From Chryseobacterium nepalense (lineage in GTDB: Bacteria > Bacteroidota > Bacteroidia > Flavobacteriales > Weeksellaceae): DNA of 64,000 nucleotides. The position numbers and the translations under genes are program-made. This document shows positions 42,831 through 52,105 of the stretch, piece by piece (positions within the stretch are counted from its first letter, which is position 1; each line of letters opens with the position of its first letter). The stretch covers positions 3,658,001 to 3,722,000 of the forward strand of contig NZ_CP096203.1 in assembly GCF_023195755.1 (NCBI RefSeq), in the 5' to 3' direction. Under the pieces are notes generated by a model, which searched no databases, was not told the origin of the DNA, and saw nothing but the letters and a program-made list of their open reading frames with translations.

Positions 42831-43289
42831 ATGGTTATCATCAACAATTACGAAGAATATAAATTGCTGGAAGGTACAATGGTGGGCAGTTCTTCCTGGC
42901 ATATCATAGATCAGGATCAGATCAACCGGTTTGCAGATGCGACACTGGATCATCAGTGGATTCACGTAGATTGTGAAAAAGCGGAGCACGAAGGACCATA
43001 TCAGTCGACAATTGCGCACGGTTACCTTACTCTTTCACTGATACCTTATCTTTGGAAACAGATCGCAGAGGTACGTAATGTCAATCTTGAAATCAATTAC
43101 GGAATAGAAAATTTCAGATTCGGGATTCCTGTAAAAGTTGATTGTGAAGTTTCTCTTCAGGCTACTATCCGGTCTGTCAATAACCTTAAAGGAACGGTTA
43201 AAGTTATTGTCGGGGCAAAGCTTCTTATTAAAAACGAGCTTAAACCTGCGTATACAGGCGATGTGGTATTTCTTTATCAGTTCAAATAG
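42831..43289 (+). CDS. MaoC-family (R)-specific enoyl hydratase-like protein
   Basis: The 152-residue hotdog protein has INRFADATLDHQWIHVDCEKA (about 30-50, region with the catalytic Asp-His pair), then GPYQSTIAHGYLTLSLIPYL, the MaoC signature. It hydrates enoyl-CoA/ACP esters or a related substrate in the cytoplasm. No partner genes of fatty acid metabolism are nearby. Confidence 0.92.
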   Translation: MVIINNYEEYKLLEGTMVGSSSWHIIDQDQINRFADATLDHQWIHVDCEKAEHEGPYQSTIAHGYLTLSLIPYLWKQIAEVRNVNLEINYGIENFRFGIPVKVDCEVSLQATIRSVNNLKGTVKVIVGAKLLIKNELKPAYTGDVVFLYQFK

Positions 43290-43361
43290 AAAATTTCATT
43301 TGAATAAACATCATTAACTTTTATAAGAAGTACATTTTTTATAGAATATCATAAAATCTTT

Positions 43362-44459
43362 ATGTATAAAAACAAATACTTACGGACATGGACAATCATT
43401 GTTCCGCTTTTATCATGGCTCTTATATTTTGCAAGTGCTTTTTTTTCTTCAGGCTATTATTCGATCCTTTTAACTTTTTTACTGTTAGGAAGCGTTTTGG
43501 CGGCAGTTTATCACTCGGAAGTTATTGCACACCGCATTGGTGAACCTTTCGGTACATTGCTTTTGGCGTTTGCCATTACGGTGATAGAAGTGGGACTTAT
43601 CATTTCCATTATGTTGGGCGCTAAAGGGCTGGAAACAATTACCCTGGCAAGAGATACTGTTTTTGCAGCCGTAATGATTATTCTTACCGGAATTATCGGG
43701 ATCTGTATTGTCATAGGTTCATTGAGATACCGGGAGCAGTCTTTTACCCTGAAAGGTGTAAGCACAGCTCTTATTACTCTTACAGCAGTAGTGGTATTTC
43801 TGCTTATACTCCCGAATTATACGGTGAGCCACAGCGGCGGAGAATATACATCTTTTCAGCTGCTTTTCATTGCGCTGATCTGCCTGTCACTTTACATTGG
43901 CTTTACAATGGTTCAGACAATAAGGCACCGGAGCTTCTTTATTTCACCTCAGAACAAACTTTTGGAAGATCATGGTAAAAAAAATAATTATAAAAAAAGT
44001 TCTTATAAGACGATCTACATCAGCAGTTTTTTTCTAATGCTTTGTCTTGGGATAGTAGTATTGATGGCAAAGCTGCTTTCTAAAGATGTTGAATTTCTGG
44101 TGATTGCTGTTGGTGCACCCAGATCTGCAGTTGGGATTATCATTGCCGGGATCGTGCTTTTGCCCGAAGCGCTGTCGGCGTTCAGGGCTGCAAAAAATGA
44201 TCAGATCCAGACTTCTTTGAATCTTGCATTTGGCTCTGCACTGGCAAGTATCGGGCTAAGTATTCCGGCTATTGCAATTATATCTGTTATTACCGGTATA
44301 AGAATGACGCTGGGTATTGATATCAAATCAACAGTCCTTCTCGGGCTTTCTTTATTTATTATCACGGTATCACTTGCTACCGGTAAGACCAATATTATGC
44401 AGGGGATTGTATTGGTAGGGATTTTTTTAATTTATCTTTTTATAGCCGTAGTGCCTTAA
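43362..44459 (+). CDS. chaA: Ca2+/H+ antiporter, ChaA/CaCA family
   Basis: The 365-residue membrane protein has about eleven hydrophobic segments. The two alpha repeats of the CaCA family are seen: HSEVIAHRIGEPFGTLLLAFAITVIEV (about 50-76, by region) and GIVLLPEALSAFRAAKNDQIQTSLNLAFGSALASIG (by region, about 265-300), each with the conserved acidic residue. It exchanges Ca2+ (or Na+/K+) for protons at the inner membrane. A single gene. Confidence 0.92.
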   Translation: MYKNKYLRTWTIIVPLLSWLLYFASAFFSSGYYSILLTFLLLGSVLAAVYHSEVIAHRIGEPFGTLLLAFAITVIEVGLIISIMLGAKGLETITLARDTVFAAVMIILTGIIGICIVIGSLRYREQSFTLKGVSTALITLTAVVVFLLILPNYTVSHSGGEYTSFQLLFIALICLSLYIGFTMVQTIRHRSFFISPQNKLLEDHGKKNNYKKSSYKTIYISSFFLMLCLGIVVLMAKLLSKDVEFLVIAVGAPRSAVGIIIAGIVLLPEALSAFRAAKNDQIQTSLNLAFGSALASIGLSIPAIAIISVITGIRMTLGIDIKSTVLLGLSLFIITVSLATGKTNIMQGIVLVGIFLIYLFIAVVP

Positions 44460-44519
44460 ACAGTGCAATGTTTTTATGTAAATCATTTGTTATTGTTGCG
44501 TAATTTATAGTTTGCGTGA

Positions 44520-44705
44520 GTGTCCTTTTCCGAATTTACAAGAATAGTTTCGGCTAAGCTTACTCGTGAGCAAAAGTTTGAGCTTATTCGTATTATGGCC
44601 AAACTCGATCATTTTCATATAGAAGTTTTTTTCGAAAATAAGGAACCTGCCAATCTTTTAGATAGGGTAGAAAAAAATATTTCAGGTATAATAAATTTCA
44701 TATAA
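44520..44705 (+). CDS. Short open frame, possible small protein
   Basis: A 61-residue frame from GTG 44520 with an amphipathic composition (TREQKFELIRIMAKLDHFHI). It is protein-like but has no known family and only a GTG start. It may be a real small protein or chance. The surrounding 500 bases (44460-44961) hold nothing else; TAGATTTG at 44861-44868 and TATTTTTG at about 44796 are candidate -7 elements for the downstream lipoprotein. Confidence 0.3.
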   Translation: MSFSEFTRIVSAKLTREQKFELIRIMAKLDHFHIEVFFENKEPANLLDRVEKNISGIINFI

Positions 44706-44961
44706 GTTTCTGAGATTAAATAGAATACTTTGATGAGTTATCAGCAATGGTATTTAGATTTTAATTTAATGATAAAAAATTTATAGCATATACTATTTTT
44801 GTAGTTATTTTACTACATCAATGTACTGTTTAGACTACAAAATGGTCTTGCTTGTCGCAGTAGATTTGTAATGTTTAAAGAGAGCAACAAACAACTATAC
44901 AAATTAAATTGTGCTATAAAAAAATAGTCACTTTTGTCAATATTATAAATAAAATATTTTT

Positions 44962-46632
44962 ATGAGAAAAATTTTACCGTACATCGCTGTACTTACTTTT
45001 CTAACAGTTCTATCTTGCCGGAATGATGGCGACGAAATTCAGGATCAGCAGGAAACGGGTCCTATTTTAAGTTCTGATGCCGGTACATTAAGCAAAAGAA
45101 TCGACTTTGGAAATGCCGGTGTGCTGGATATGAAACCAAGTTCCGGTGGTAAAACAGTTCAGGCAGGTAATTTTCCCCTCGTATTGGTAGCTGAAGTAGC
45201 ACCGCCGGTTTATAACGGAAAAACATTAAGAGCAACTCATGTTTCAGTGGAAGGAAATTATGCTTATGTTTCCTATAATACGGAAGGCGAGACCTATCTT
45301 GGAGCCATCGAGGTTTTAAATATCACAAATCCGAATGCTCCGCAGCTTGTCATGCAGGCAATCCTCCCGGATACAGATGTAAGCTCTGTACGATACGATA
45401 ACGGTAAATTATATATTGCAGGTGCTAAAGATATTTATGCTTCGGGAGCATCATCACCTGCTTTTGTAGGAAGTATGACGCTTAACGGTGGTATGCTTAC
45501 CAACACACTTCAGCAGACTGTACTTAACGGTAAGGTAGGAACGGATGTTACTTCCAGCAGCTCAAAATACTATGCTGTTTCAGGAGCGACGGGTGTTTTG
45601 GCACAGCTTAATAAAAGCAGTCAGCAAATTGAAATGTCGATCCCTCTTACTGATCTCAGAGCATTGGGATATAACAACAATAAAATTGTTGTATTGAGCG
45701 GAACGGAAGGTGTAAAAATTTATGATGCAAATGGTCTTAATTTAATCACTTCTTTCTCAACTTCCACAGATGTGGCAGAAGCTAAAAGAACAATTGATTT
45801 TATCGACGGGAAATTATTGGTTTCGGAAGGATATAATGGAGTTGGGGTTTATAACTTAACTTCAGGAACAAAACTTCAAACGCTTTCTTTACCTACACAG
45901 GTTCCGGGTGTTAATGCTTCGGATATTGTAAGCAATGCAGTATCTGTAAATTCAGGAAGGATATTTGTAGCCAATGGAGGGGCCGGTCTTTATGTTTATA
46001 CTACGGATAATAATCAGCTTAAACTTATGGGTTCGCTTGATTTAACAGGTTCTTCTAATTTCGTAATGAGTAAAGGGGAGTATATCTTCGTTGCAACAGG
46101 AACCGGAGGATTAAAAATTATTAAAACCGTAGCTCCTGAAAGTGGTGCTCCCAACTGTTCTGGTTATGCAGTTTACAACGGAAGTGATTGGCTGAATGTG
46201 AACTCCGGACAAACATTAGAATACTCCGGAACAAAGAGCCTTCAGGGAATCAATGTAAACCAGACTCTTACTTGGTGCGGGGCATTAACAGCTTCTCAGG
46301 GAGTTAACCTGAACAGCAATTCAACATTCAATATGTACGGGCAGTTTTATCAGGGTACACAAAGCAACCCATGGAACTCACTTAATATCAACAGTGGCGC
46401 GCTCCTTAACCTGAAAGGTAACCTTACAACTTATGGGCATATGATCCTTAACAGCAACGCCAACTGGAAAATTGAAGGAAATGTAACGATTTTCGGAAAC
46501 CTTACCATTAACCAGGGATCAAAAATTGAATTTATCGGAACCAATTCATCCATTACCATTCACGGGACAGTTACCAAAAATGGTACTTCAACCATTACCG
46601 GAACATTTACGGATGTTAATAATAAATTGTAA
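44962..46632 (+). CDS. Lipoprotein: beta-propeller-like domain followed by a beta-solenoid-like domain
   Basis: The 556-residue protein has a lipobox VLSC (Cys about residue 19). Residues about 70-390 have propeller-type repeats of the LVIVD kind (AIEVLNITNPNAPQLVMQA; GVYNLTSGTKLQTLSL). The C-terminal part (about 395-556) has short Asn/Gly-rich strands (LNINSGALLNLKGNLT, LNSNANWKIEGNVTIFGNLT) like a right-handed beta-solenoid. Its paralogue at 50026-52053 has the same two domain types in the opposite order. A surface-exposed role is likely; ligand unknown. Confidence 0.75.
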   Translation: MRKILPYIAVLTFLTVLSCRNDGDEIQDQQETGPILSSDAGTLSKRIDFGNAGVLDMKPSSGGKTVQAGNFPLVLVAEVAPPVYNGKTLRATHVSVEGNYAYVSYNTEGETYLGAIEVLNITNPNAPQLVMQAILPDTDVSSVRYDNGKLYIAGAKDIYASGASSPAFVGSMTLNGGMLTNTLQQTVLNGKVGTDVTSSSSKYYAVSGATGVLAQLNKSSQQIEMSIPLTDLRALGYNNNKIVVLSGTEGVKIYDANGLNLITSFSTSTDVAEAKRTIDFIDGKLLVSEGYNGVGVYNLTSGTKLQTLSLPTQVPGVNASDIVSNAVSVNSGRIFVANGGAGLYVYTTDNNQLKLMGSLDLTGSSNFVMSKGEYIFVATGTGGLKIIKTVAPESGAPNCSGYAVYNGSDWLNVNSGQTLEYSGTKSLQGINVNQTLTWCGALTASQGVNLNSNSTFNMYGQFYQGTQSNPWNSLNINSGALLNLKGNLTTYGHMILNSNANWKIEGNVTIFGNLTINQGSKIEFIGTNSSITIHGTVTKNGTSTITGTFTDVNNKL

Positions 46633-46653
46633 TCAAAATTATAACACATTAAT

Positions 46654-46682
46654 AAAGGAGACCTTTTTGGTCTCCTTTTTAT
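46654..46682 (+). terminator. Rho-independent terminator
   Basis: The perfect 10-bp stem AAAGGAGACC/GGTCTCCTTT (arms 46654-46663 and 46669-46678) with a T5 loop and trailing T run closes the lipoprotein gene. Confidence 0.9.
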
Positions 46683-46715
46683 ATCTATCACCTGAATTTA
46701 AGTGAAAAATAATAT

Positions 46716-47024
46716 TTACAGCGGATAAACAGTAATAATGACGCCGCTTCCAATGGTTCCCGACTGATCTTCAAACTCAAAATCCATTCCTTCGTAGAAT
46801 TTATCGTTTGGCAGGTCATCATTTATCATCGTAATTTCGGCACTGATAATATCTCCGGGAAATACAAGTTCTGTCTCAGAAAAAGTCTGGCTTGCCATAT
46901 ACAGCTTGCTTTCGAAAGCAAATTTCAATGAAGCCCGGAAACCGGATGAAACAGGAGTGACAATGCCACCATCTTCTGTTGTTTTATAAGTCATTAATGC
47001 TTTAAAGTGGGGGCGTTTTTTCAT
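46716..47024 (-). CDS. Stand-alone EF-Tu domain III-like protein
   Basis: From the ATG at 47024 the 102-residue protein resembles the C-terminal beta-barrel of EF-Tu: MKKRPHFKALMTYKTTEDGG, then VFPGDIISAEITMINDDLP and the end DQSGTIGSGVIITVYPL. It lacks the GTPase domain. EF-Tu domain III contacts tRNA, EF-Ts and antibiotic sites, so a small homologue could mimic or compete for those. Function unknown. A convergent neighbour of the lipoprotein gene. Confidence 0.7.
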   Translation of the reverse strand: MKKRPHFKALMTYKTTEDGGIVTPVSSGFRASLKFAFESKLYMASQTFSETELVFPGDIISAEITMINDDLPNDKFYEGMDFEFEDQSGTIGSGVIITVYPL

Positions 47025-47227
47025 GAGGTAAATTTTTAAACCAAGCAACCGAACATCAAAAACAGTTTAATGATCACTTGTTTGTTTTGGTGTTTCTGCA
47101 GCCTTCTCTATTTTCTTTCTGAAAGATAGTGAAATATTCGAAAACTGCTGTTATAGAAAACTGTCGTGAGATCATCCTAAACTTTATATATTTTATAAAT
47201 TTGAATAAAGTTTAATGAATAATAATT

Positions 47228-48085
47228 ATGATTAATGATTACAGAAAATATGAACTATTCGGAAAGACCCTGATGCAGAAAATCGAACTGACAGGGCCGT
47301 TCAGATACGATTTTCCGGTGGCCGAACAAGCGTGTTTTATTTATATGATGAAGGGAGAACTTCAATACAGATCGGATGATAAATCGGTTAATATTCCTAC
47401 GGATTATTCATTATTTCTGAATTGTATAAGTTCTGGAAAGCATATTCAGAATTCCAGTCGTGAGGAAAGCTGTCATATTGTTATCGTTACTTTTTATCCT
47501 GATATTTTAAAGAAGATTTATGACCGGGAATTGCCGTTGCTTATGCAAAAACCGGAAAATATGGTTTCAAATAAATCCAATCAGAAGATTAATAACGATT
47601 TTCTGGTTAAGAAATATGTGGAAGGCCTGCTTTTCTATTTCGAAAACCCTTCGCTCGTCAACGAAGATATCCTGATTCTTAAGCTAAAGGAAATCATTTT
47701 ACTGCTGGCTCAGTCTGAAAGTGCAGCATCTGTTCAGTTGATCCTGTCCCGGCTTTTTTCTCCGGCGGCTTATTCTTTTAAGCAGATCATTGAAGCGAAT
47801 TTGTTTTCACAGTTAACTATTGAGCAGCTGGCCGAACAGAACAACCTCAGTGTTTCTTCCTTCAAAAGAGAATTCGCAAGACTTTATAACGACACACCTG
47901 CCCATTATATAAGAAATAAAAAACTTGAGAAAGCAGCAGATCTACTCCTGATTTCAGATGAAAGGATTACCGATATTGCATATGATTGCGGATTTAATGA
48001 TCTTGCAACATTTACGAAGAGCTTTCAGGATAAATTCCACAGCAGTCCTTCAAATTACCGTCTCAGCCACAAAGAAAGCAGATGA
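47228..48085 (+). CDS. AraC-family transcriptional regulator
   Basis: The 285-residue protein has an N-terminal cupin-like ligand domain (about 20-150) and a C-terminal AraC double HTH (about 185-280: FSQLTIEQLAEQNNLSVSSF; DERITDIAYDCGFNDLATFTKSF by region). The end HSSPSNYRLSHK is typical. It lies 181 bases upstream of a membrane protein gene, which is its likely target. Confidence 0.93.
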   Translation: MINDYRKYELFGKTLMQKIELTGPFRYDFPVAEQACFIYMMKGELQYRSDDKSVNIPTDYSLFLNCISSGKHIQNSSREESCHIVIVTFYPDILKKIYDRELPLLMQKPENMVSNKSNQKINNDFLVKKYVEGLLFYFENPSLVNEDILILKLKEIILLLAQSESAASVQLILSRLFSPAAYSFKQIIEANLFSQLTIEQLAEQNNLSVSSFKREFARLYNDTPAHYIRNKKLEKAADLLLISDERITDIAYDCGFNDLATFTKSFQDKFHSSPSNYRLSHKESR

Positions 48086-48266
48086 ATAAGTATTTCTGAA
48101 TATTTTCGGAGTTGATTTTTGAACCAAAATTGCAAATATCTGAACCAAATCGCAAAAACATTTTTGTCTATCTGTTGCAACTTTGCCTTGTCAGTTTCAG
48201 GGAAAAAATTTTCTCTTACAAGCCTGACAATTTTTAGTTGAAAACAAATTTTAAATAAAAACAAAA

Positions 48267-48770
48267 ATGAATTTATCAGGTTTAGGAATTTTTCATACCA
48301 TCATTGGTATTTCGGCAATTGTAGCAGCAGTAACAGGATTTGTGAAATATGGCAAAATCAATCTTGCTGCGGGTTCTGGGAAAGTATATTTTTATACAAC
48401 ACTTGTGACTTCGGTTACGGCATTGGGTATATCAAAACACGGAGGTTTTAATGCGGGGCATGTTTTTTCATTATTTATTATTCTTCTTATTGCTGTTGCT
48501 TATTTTTTATATTCGAAAAGAAAAGGAAGCAGCAAAGCGAGGTATTTTGAAAATTTTTTGCTGTCATTCAGCTTTTTTCTTTCTCTTGTTCCCACAGTTA
48601 ATGAGACATTTACAAGAGTTCCGGTTGGCCATCCGCTTGCTAAAGACATTAAAGATCCGTTAATCGGGCAGACACTTCTTTTTCTCTTTGTTGTTTTTAT
48701 TGCAGGTTCTGTTTTCCAGTTTATAAGACAGAGAAAAATCAACAGTAAAAAATTGTTGAGTGAAAATTAA
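48267..48770 (+). CDS. Four-helix membrane protein downstream of AraC regulator
   Basis: The 167-residue protein has four hydrophobic segments (about 7-26, 40-58, 66-83 and 133-150). A conserved-looking HGGFNAGHVFS turn with two His follows segment 2, and VGHPLAKDIKDP lies between segments 3 and 4. It may belong to the DUF2306-type small membrane proteins, but I cannot assign the family with certainty. Likely regulated by the AraC protein encoded upstream. Confidence 0.7.
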   Translation: MNLSGLGIFHTIIGISAIVAAVTGFVKYGKINLAAGSGKVYFYTTLVTSVTALGISKHGGFNAGHVFSLFIILLIAVAYFLYSKRKGSSKARYFENFLLSFSFFLSLVPTVNETFTRVPVGHPLAKDIKDPLIGQTLLFLFVVFIAGSVFQFIRQRKINSKKLLSEN

Positions 48771-48852
48771 ATTCTAATTTATAAATTATTATCAATCCTA
48801 AATTCTCTTATCAATCTTCAGAAATTATATTGTATGCATGACTTACTTGCAC

Positions 48853-49022
48853 GCTGTCCAAAAAGTTTGAGGAGCGTTTTTTTTCGCCACCAAAGATGAA
48901 GAGATCATTTTTTATGCTCCTTAGGAACAAATTAAATGATTATTTCAGGCACTACGGTGTAAAATGATGATTAAAACTGAAAAATAAGTTTAATAAAGAG
49001 ACCATCCAACTTTATGGACAGC
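48853..49022. mobile_element. MITE-like element with imperfect terminal inverted repeats
   Basis: A 21-bp terminal repeat, GCTGTCCAAAAAGTTTGAGG at 48853-48872, is matched in inverted form at 49002-49022 (minus strand GCTGTCCATAAAGTTGGATG) with about 18 of 21 matches. The 170-bp interior has no ORF. Ends of the type GGCTGTCC-A-AAAGTT occur on Bacteroidota insertion sequences, so this looks like a deletion derivative or MITE. The right end also forms part of a terminator-like hairpin with the T run at 49023-49032. The gap 48771-49318 contains nothing else I can identify. Confidence 0.55.
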
Positions 49023-49318
49023 CTCTTTTTTTTCTTATAAAAATTCGGGATATTTTCGCTGATACTCATTAATAATGTATCCATAAAGTATATTCCCAAA
49101 ATACACTTGTGCAAGAAATAGCAGCCGGATAGTTTTATTAATTTTAAATGTTTGTAAAGTTGAGTTTTTGTTAATAAACCTTAATGAATAAAAATGGTAT
49201 ACCTCTTTTTTTTTAAATAATTTTGATGCGTGAAAAGTGAAATATTCAATTATTTACTTATGTAAATAATTGAATGGGTGATTAATATATAACGCGTGTA
49301 ATTATTTTTTTTAAAACA

Positions 49319-49882
49319 ATGATAAGGGCAAAAAAGGAAGATATTCCTAAACTGGTAGCACTGCTGACCGCATCTTTTGAAGATAACAAATCTGCAAATT
49401 TTGCTGTAAAGAACAAAAAATCACTTCCCGGACTTTTTGAATATTCAATTGCAAAAGGGTTTCTCTTTGGTGATGTCTGGATGAATGATGATAGAACGGT
49501 CTGTGCCATTTTACTGGATCCGAAGAAAAAAAAGCCTGGCATACAATCGGTTTTGCTTGATCTTCAATTGATCTTTAAAGTGGTAGGACTATCAAGAATT
49601 AAGAAAGTTCTGAAGAAAGAGGACATTACTGAGCAAACCCTTCCTCAAAATGTAGATTATATTCATTTGTGGTTTTTGGGGGTAATGCCGAAATTACAGG
49701 GCAACGGAATAGGAACCTTGTTTTTACAGGAGCTGATTGAATATTATAAAGCTTCAAAAGAAGCCATGTGCCTGGAAACTTCTACATTAGTCAATATTCC
49801 TTTCTATGAAAAGCAGGGATTTTCCAGATATGCCACGAAATACTTCGGGTTTGAGTTCTTTTTTTATATCAAACAGTTTTAA
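49319..49882 (+). CDS. GNAT-family N-acetyltransferase
   Basis: The 187-residue protein has a degenerate N-terminal half and a clear acetyl-CoA site VMPKLQGNGIGTLFLQELIE (about 120-139) with LWFLGV before it and ETSTLVNIPFYEKQGF after it. The substrate is not predictable. A single gene; it converges with the beta-structured lipoprotein through a shared terminator at 49948. Confidence 0.88.
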   Translation: MIRAKKEDIPKLVALLTASFEDNKSANFAVKNKKSLPGLFEYSIAKGFLFGDVWMNDDRTVCAILLDPKKKKPGIQSVLLDLQLIFKVVGLSRIKKVLKKEDITEQTLPQNVDYIHLWFLGVMPKLQGNGIGTLFLQELIEYYKASKEAMCLETSTLVNIPFYEKQGFSRYATKYFGFEFFFYIKQF

Positions 49883-49947
49883 AATAAGGAAGAATCCAGA
49901 TCATTAATGGCCCTCATTTCAAGAATTTTTAATCCGTAGACAATAAT

Positions 49948-49981
49948 AAAGGAGACTGTTTCAAAACAGTCTCCTTTGTGT
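49948..49981 (+). terminator. Bidirectional terminator
   Basis: A perfect 13-bp stem AAAGGAGACTGTT/AACAGTCTCCTTT (arms 49948-49960, 49965-49977) lies between the convergent genes 49319-49882 and 50026-52053. T tracts are short on both strands. Confidence 0.8.
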
Positions 49982-50025
49982 TTTAACCTAAATCTTTTAA
50001 TTCAGGATATTAATTAATGTAGCAA

Positions 50026-52053
50026 TTAATTTATTTTCAAAATATTAAGACCAGACTGTCCTGTGGCAACAAATGCCAGGTTGTTATTGATATAAATATA
50101 ATTGGCAGAACCGTTTAGTTTATAATAACCAACTACTTTAAAGTTTGTTTTATTCAAAACAATGACTCCGTCTGTACCGTTTGCCAGGTAAAGGTAGCAG
50201 TTGCTTACGGCAACGGCATTGGTAAGTCCGGTCTGGCTGAAGACATTCTGATTATTAACCTTAAAGTTTCTCGGAACAAAAGTACTCATCAGCTGTCCGT
50301 CGTTTAGTCTGATTTTAGCAACCCCTTTATCACTTAAAGCAACGTATACATATTCATCATCAAGAACAATAACATTCTTACCGTCTGTTACAGATTGAGC
50401 AAGTGCGGCATAATTGTAAACCTTCACATTTGAACCGTCATTATTGGCAATTCTTAAAGATGCACCATTGGCCTGGGTTGCTAAAAATACCTGGTATGTA
50501 TTGTTGTGCGCAACATACTTGGCTCTCTCTCCTGCAAAGTTGAACTGTTCGGCCACAGAATATCCGTTGTTAGGATCCAGCTTGAAGAAACCTCCGCCGG
50601 TTGTCCCTGTAGAAGCATAAAGATAATTATTGTAGAAATAAGAATTTTTTGCGGTAGAACTCGGAAGTTTATAATTCACGAATGAAGAAAGATCCTGAGT
50701 ATTGAACACATTATTGTAAAGTGGTGCCGTAACCAGTTTAGAACCGTTTTTATCTCCACCTACAGCGTATAATTTATTGTTCGCCACATCAACATTGTTA
50801 AATTCGATGTTGTTGAATAATGCTTCGCTTACAAGAGATGGAGCGCTGTAATCCGTCACATTAAGAATTCTGATAGCTCCCTGCGTATTGCTTCCGGAAA
50901 GCGCATCATTGGTATGATAAGATACGTAAGCAAAACCGTTGTTTACCGTAACACCTGTTGCACTAAGCGTAGTGTTGTTGATGGAAGGACTTACCACATT
51001 GGCTACTACCGTAAACTGAAGCTGACTGTCTGAACAAGGTGCAATACCTTTTTGAGGTGTACATTCTCCTGCTGCAATATACGTGTTTGAATTTAAAGTA
51101 ACCTGGTTGTTGATTTTGTTATTGTTTTGAAGAACAGAATACGAAGTATTCACAAAGTTCATATCAATAAGTCCTGTGAAAGCAGGAGAAGCGTTAAGAT
51201 TTCCGAAAGACATATTCGAAAAATCCATTCTTGCAAAGCTGTTTCCGGCATTGCTTACTTTTCCGTCCACAGAAACGCTTCCGCCGGTAACCTCCGTAAA
51301 GGACTGCGGCTTAAGATTCAGTATCCCCGAACCGTTTATATGAAATCCTTTTTCAAAAGTTAAATAACCTTCATTGTTAAGATTTGCGTTCAGATAGTTG
51401 TTCTGTGCATTAAAGACCATTCTGCAGTAGTTGTTTACCGTGGAACTTCCGTTAAGGCTTTCAGAATTATTGAAGTTTAAATTGTTGTAATTGTTGATGA
51501 TTCCGTCAACAGATCCTGTAGTATAGGTTACAAATCCATAGTTGTTTAGCATACCCCCGGAATTCAGGTGGAAATTTACGGAACTTGAAATTTTACCGTT
51601 ATTTCCTACTTCTACTTTACCTCCATTCGGAACGTTGATCCAGTTGGATCCGCCCAGTTCACCCAAAACGATGATCTTTCCTGCAGAGTTGAAATTGAAT
51701 CCTCCTGTAAAGGTAGTACCTTCCGGAATATAATAGGTTTCTCCGTTGTTAATGTTATACCAGTTGTTTCCTACAGCAGCAATAGCACCGGAAAGATTAG
51801 GGGTATAGGTTACGGTTTTGAGGGAAACAGAATTTTTCTGTCCGTTTTGGTCGAATCTAATGAAATCAACCGCTGAGTTTTTTAGTTCAATACTTTTGGC
51901 AAGATCGCCTCCTCCATATCGAAGGGTAATATCTCCATTGGTAATTGAGTTGGAAGTTTCGTTATTTTCGGGAAGAAGATTATCTTCCGAAGAACATCCG
52001 GTTGCAGCAACAAGAAGGGAAAATCCTATTACTACGCTTAGTTTTTTAGTCAT
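50026..52053 (-). CDS. Lipoprotein: beta-solenoid-like domain followed by a beta-propeller-like domain
   Basis: From the ATG at 52053 (MTKKLSVVIG) the 675-residue protein has lipobox AATGC (Cys about 20). Residues about 75-340 are Asn/Gly-rich short-strand repeats (FNFNSAGKIIVLGELGG; NINNGETYYIPEG). Residues about 360-675 are propeller-like repeats (IRILNVTDYSAPSLVSEA; DGVIVLNKTNFKVVGYYKL). The domain order is opposite to the paralogue at 44962-46632. It starts 52 bases after the GT2 synthase stop, with no terminator between, so it is probably the last gene of the polysaccharide operon. Earlier start at 52200 is less likely. Confidence 0.75.
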   Translation of the reverse strand: MTKKLSVVIGFSLLVAATGCSSEDNLLPENNETSNSITNGDITLRYGGGDLAKSIELKNSAVDFIRFDQNGQKNSVSLKTVTYTPNLSGAIAAVGNNWYNINNGETYYIPEGTTFTGGFNFNSAGKIIVLGELGGSNWINVPNGGKVEVGNNGKISSSVNFHLNSGGMLNNYGFVTYTTGSVDGIINNYNNLNFNNSESLNGSSTVNNYCRMVFNAQNNYLNANLNNEGYLTFEKGFHINGSGILNLKPQSFTEVTGGSVSVDGKVSNAGNSFARMDFSNMSFGNLNASPAFTGLIDMNFVNTSYSVLQNNNKINNQVTLNSNTYIAAGECTPQKGIAPCSDSQLQFTVVANVVSPSINNTTLSATGVTVNNGFAYVSYHTNDALSGSNTQGAIRILNVTDYSAPSLVSEALFNNIEFNNVDVANNKLYAVGGDKNGSKLVTAPLYNNVFNTQDLSSFVNYKLPSSTAKNSYFYNNYLYASTGTTGGGFFKLDPNNGYSVAEQFNFAGERAKYVAHNNTYQVFLATQANGASLRIANNDGSNVKVYNYAALAQSVTDGKNVIVLDDEYVYVALSDKGVAKIRLNDGQLMSTFVPRNFKVNNQNVFSQTGLTNAVAVSNCYLYLANGTDGVIVLNKTNFKVVGYYKLNGSANYIYINNNLAFVATGQSGLNILKIN

Positions 52054-52105
52054 TGTAAGGGGAAGTTGTTTTGTTTTATAAGGTTTTTTTGAATCGTTAA
52101 GTAAT

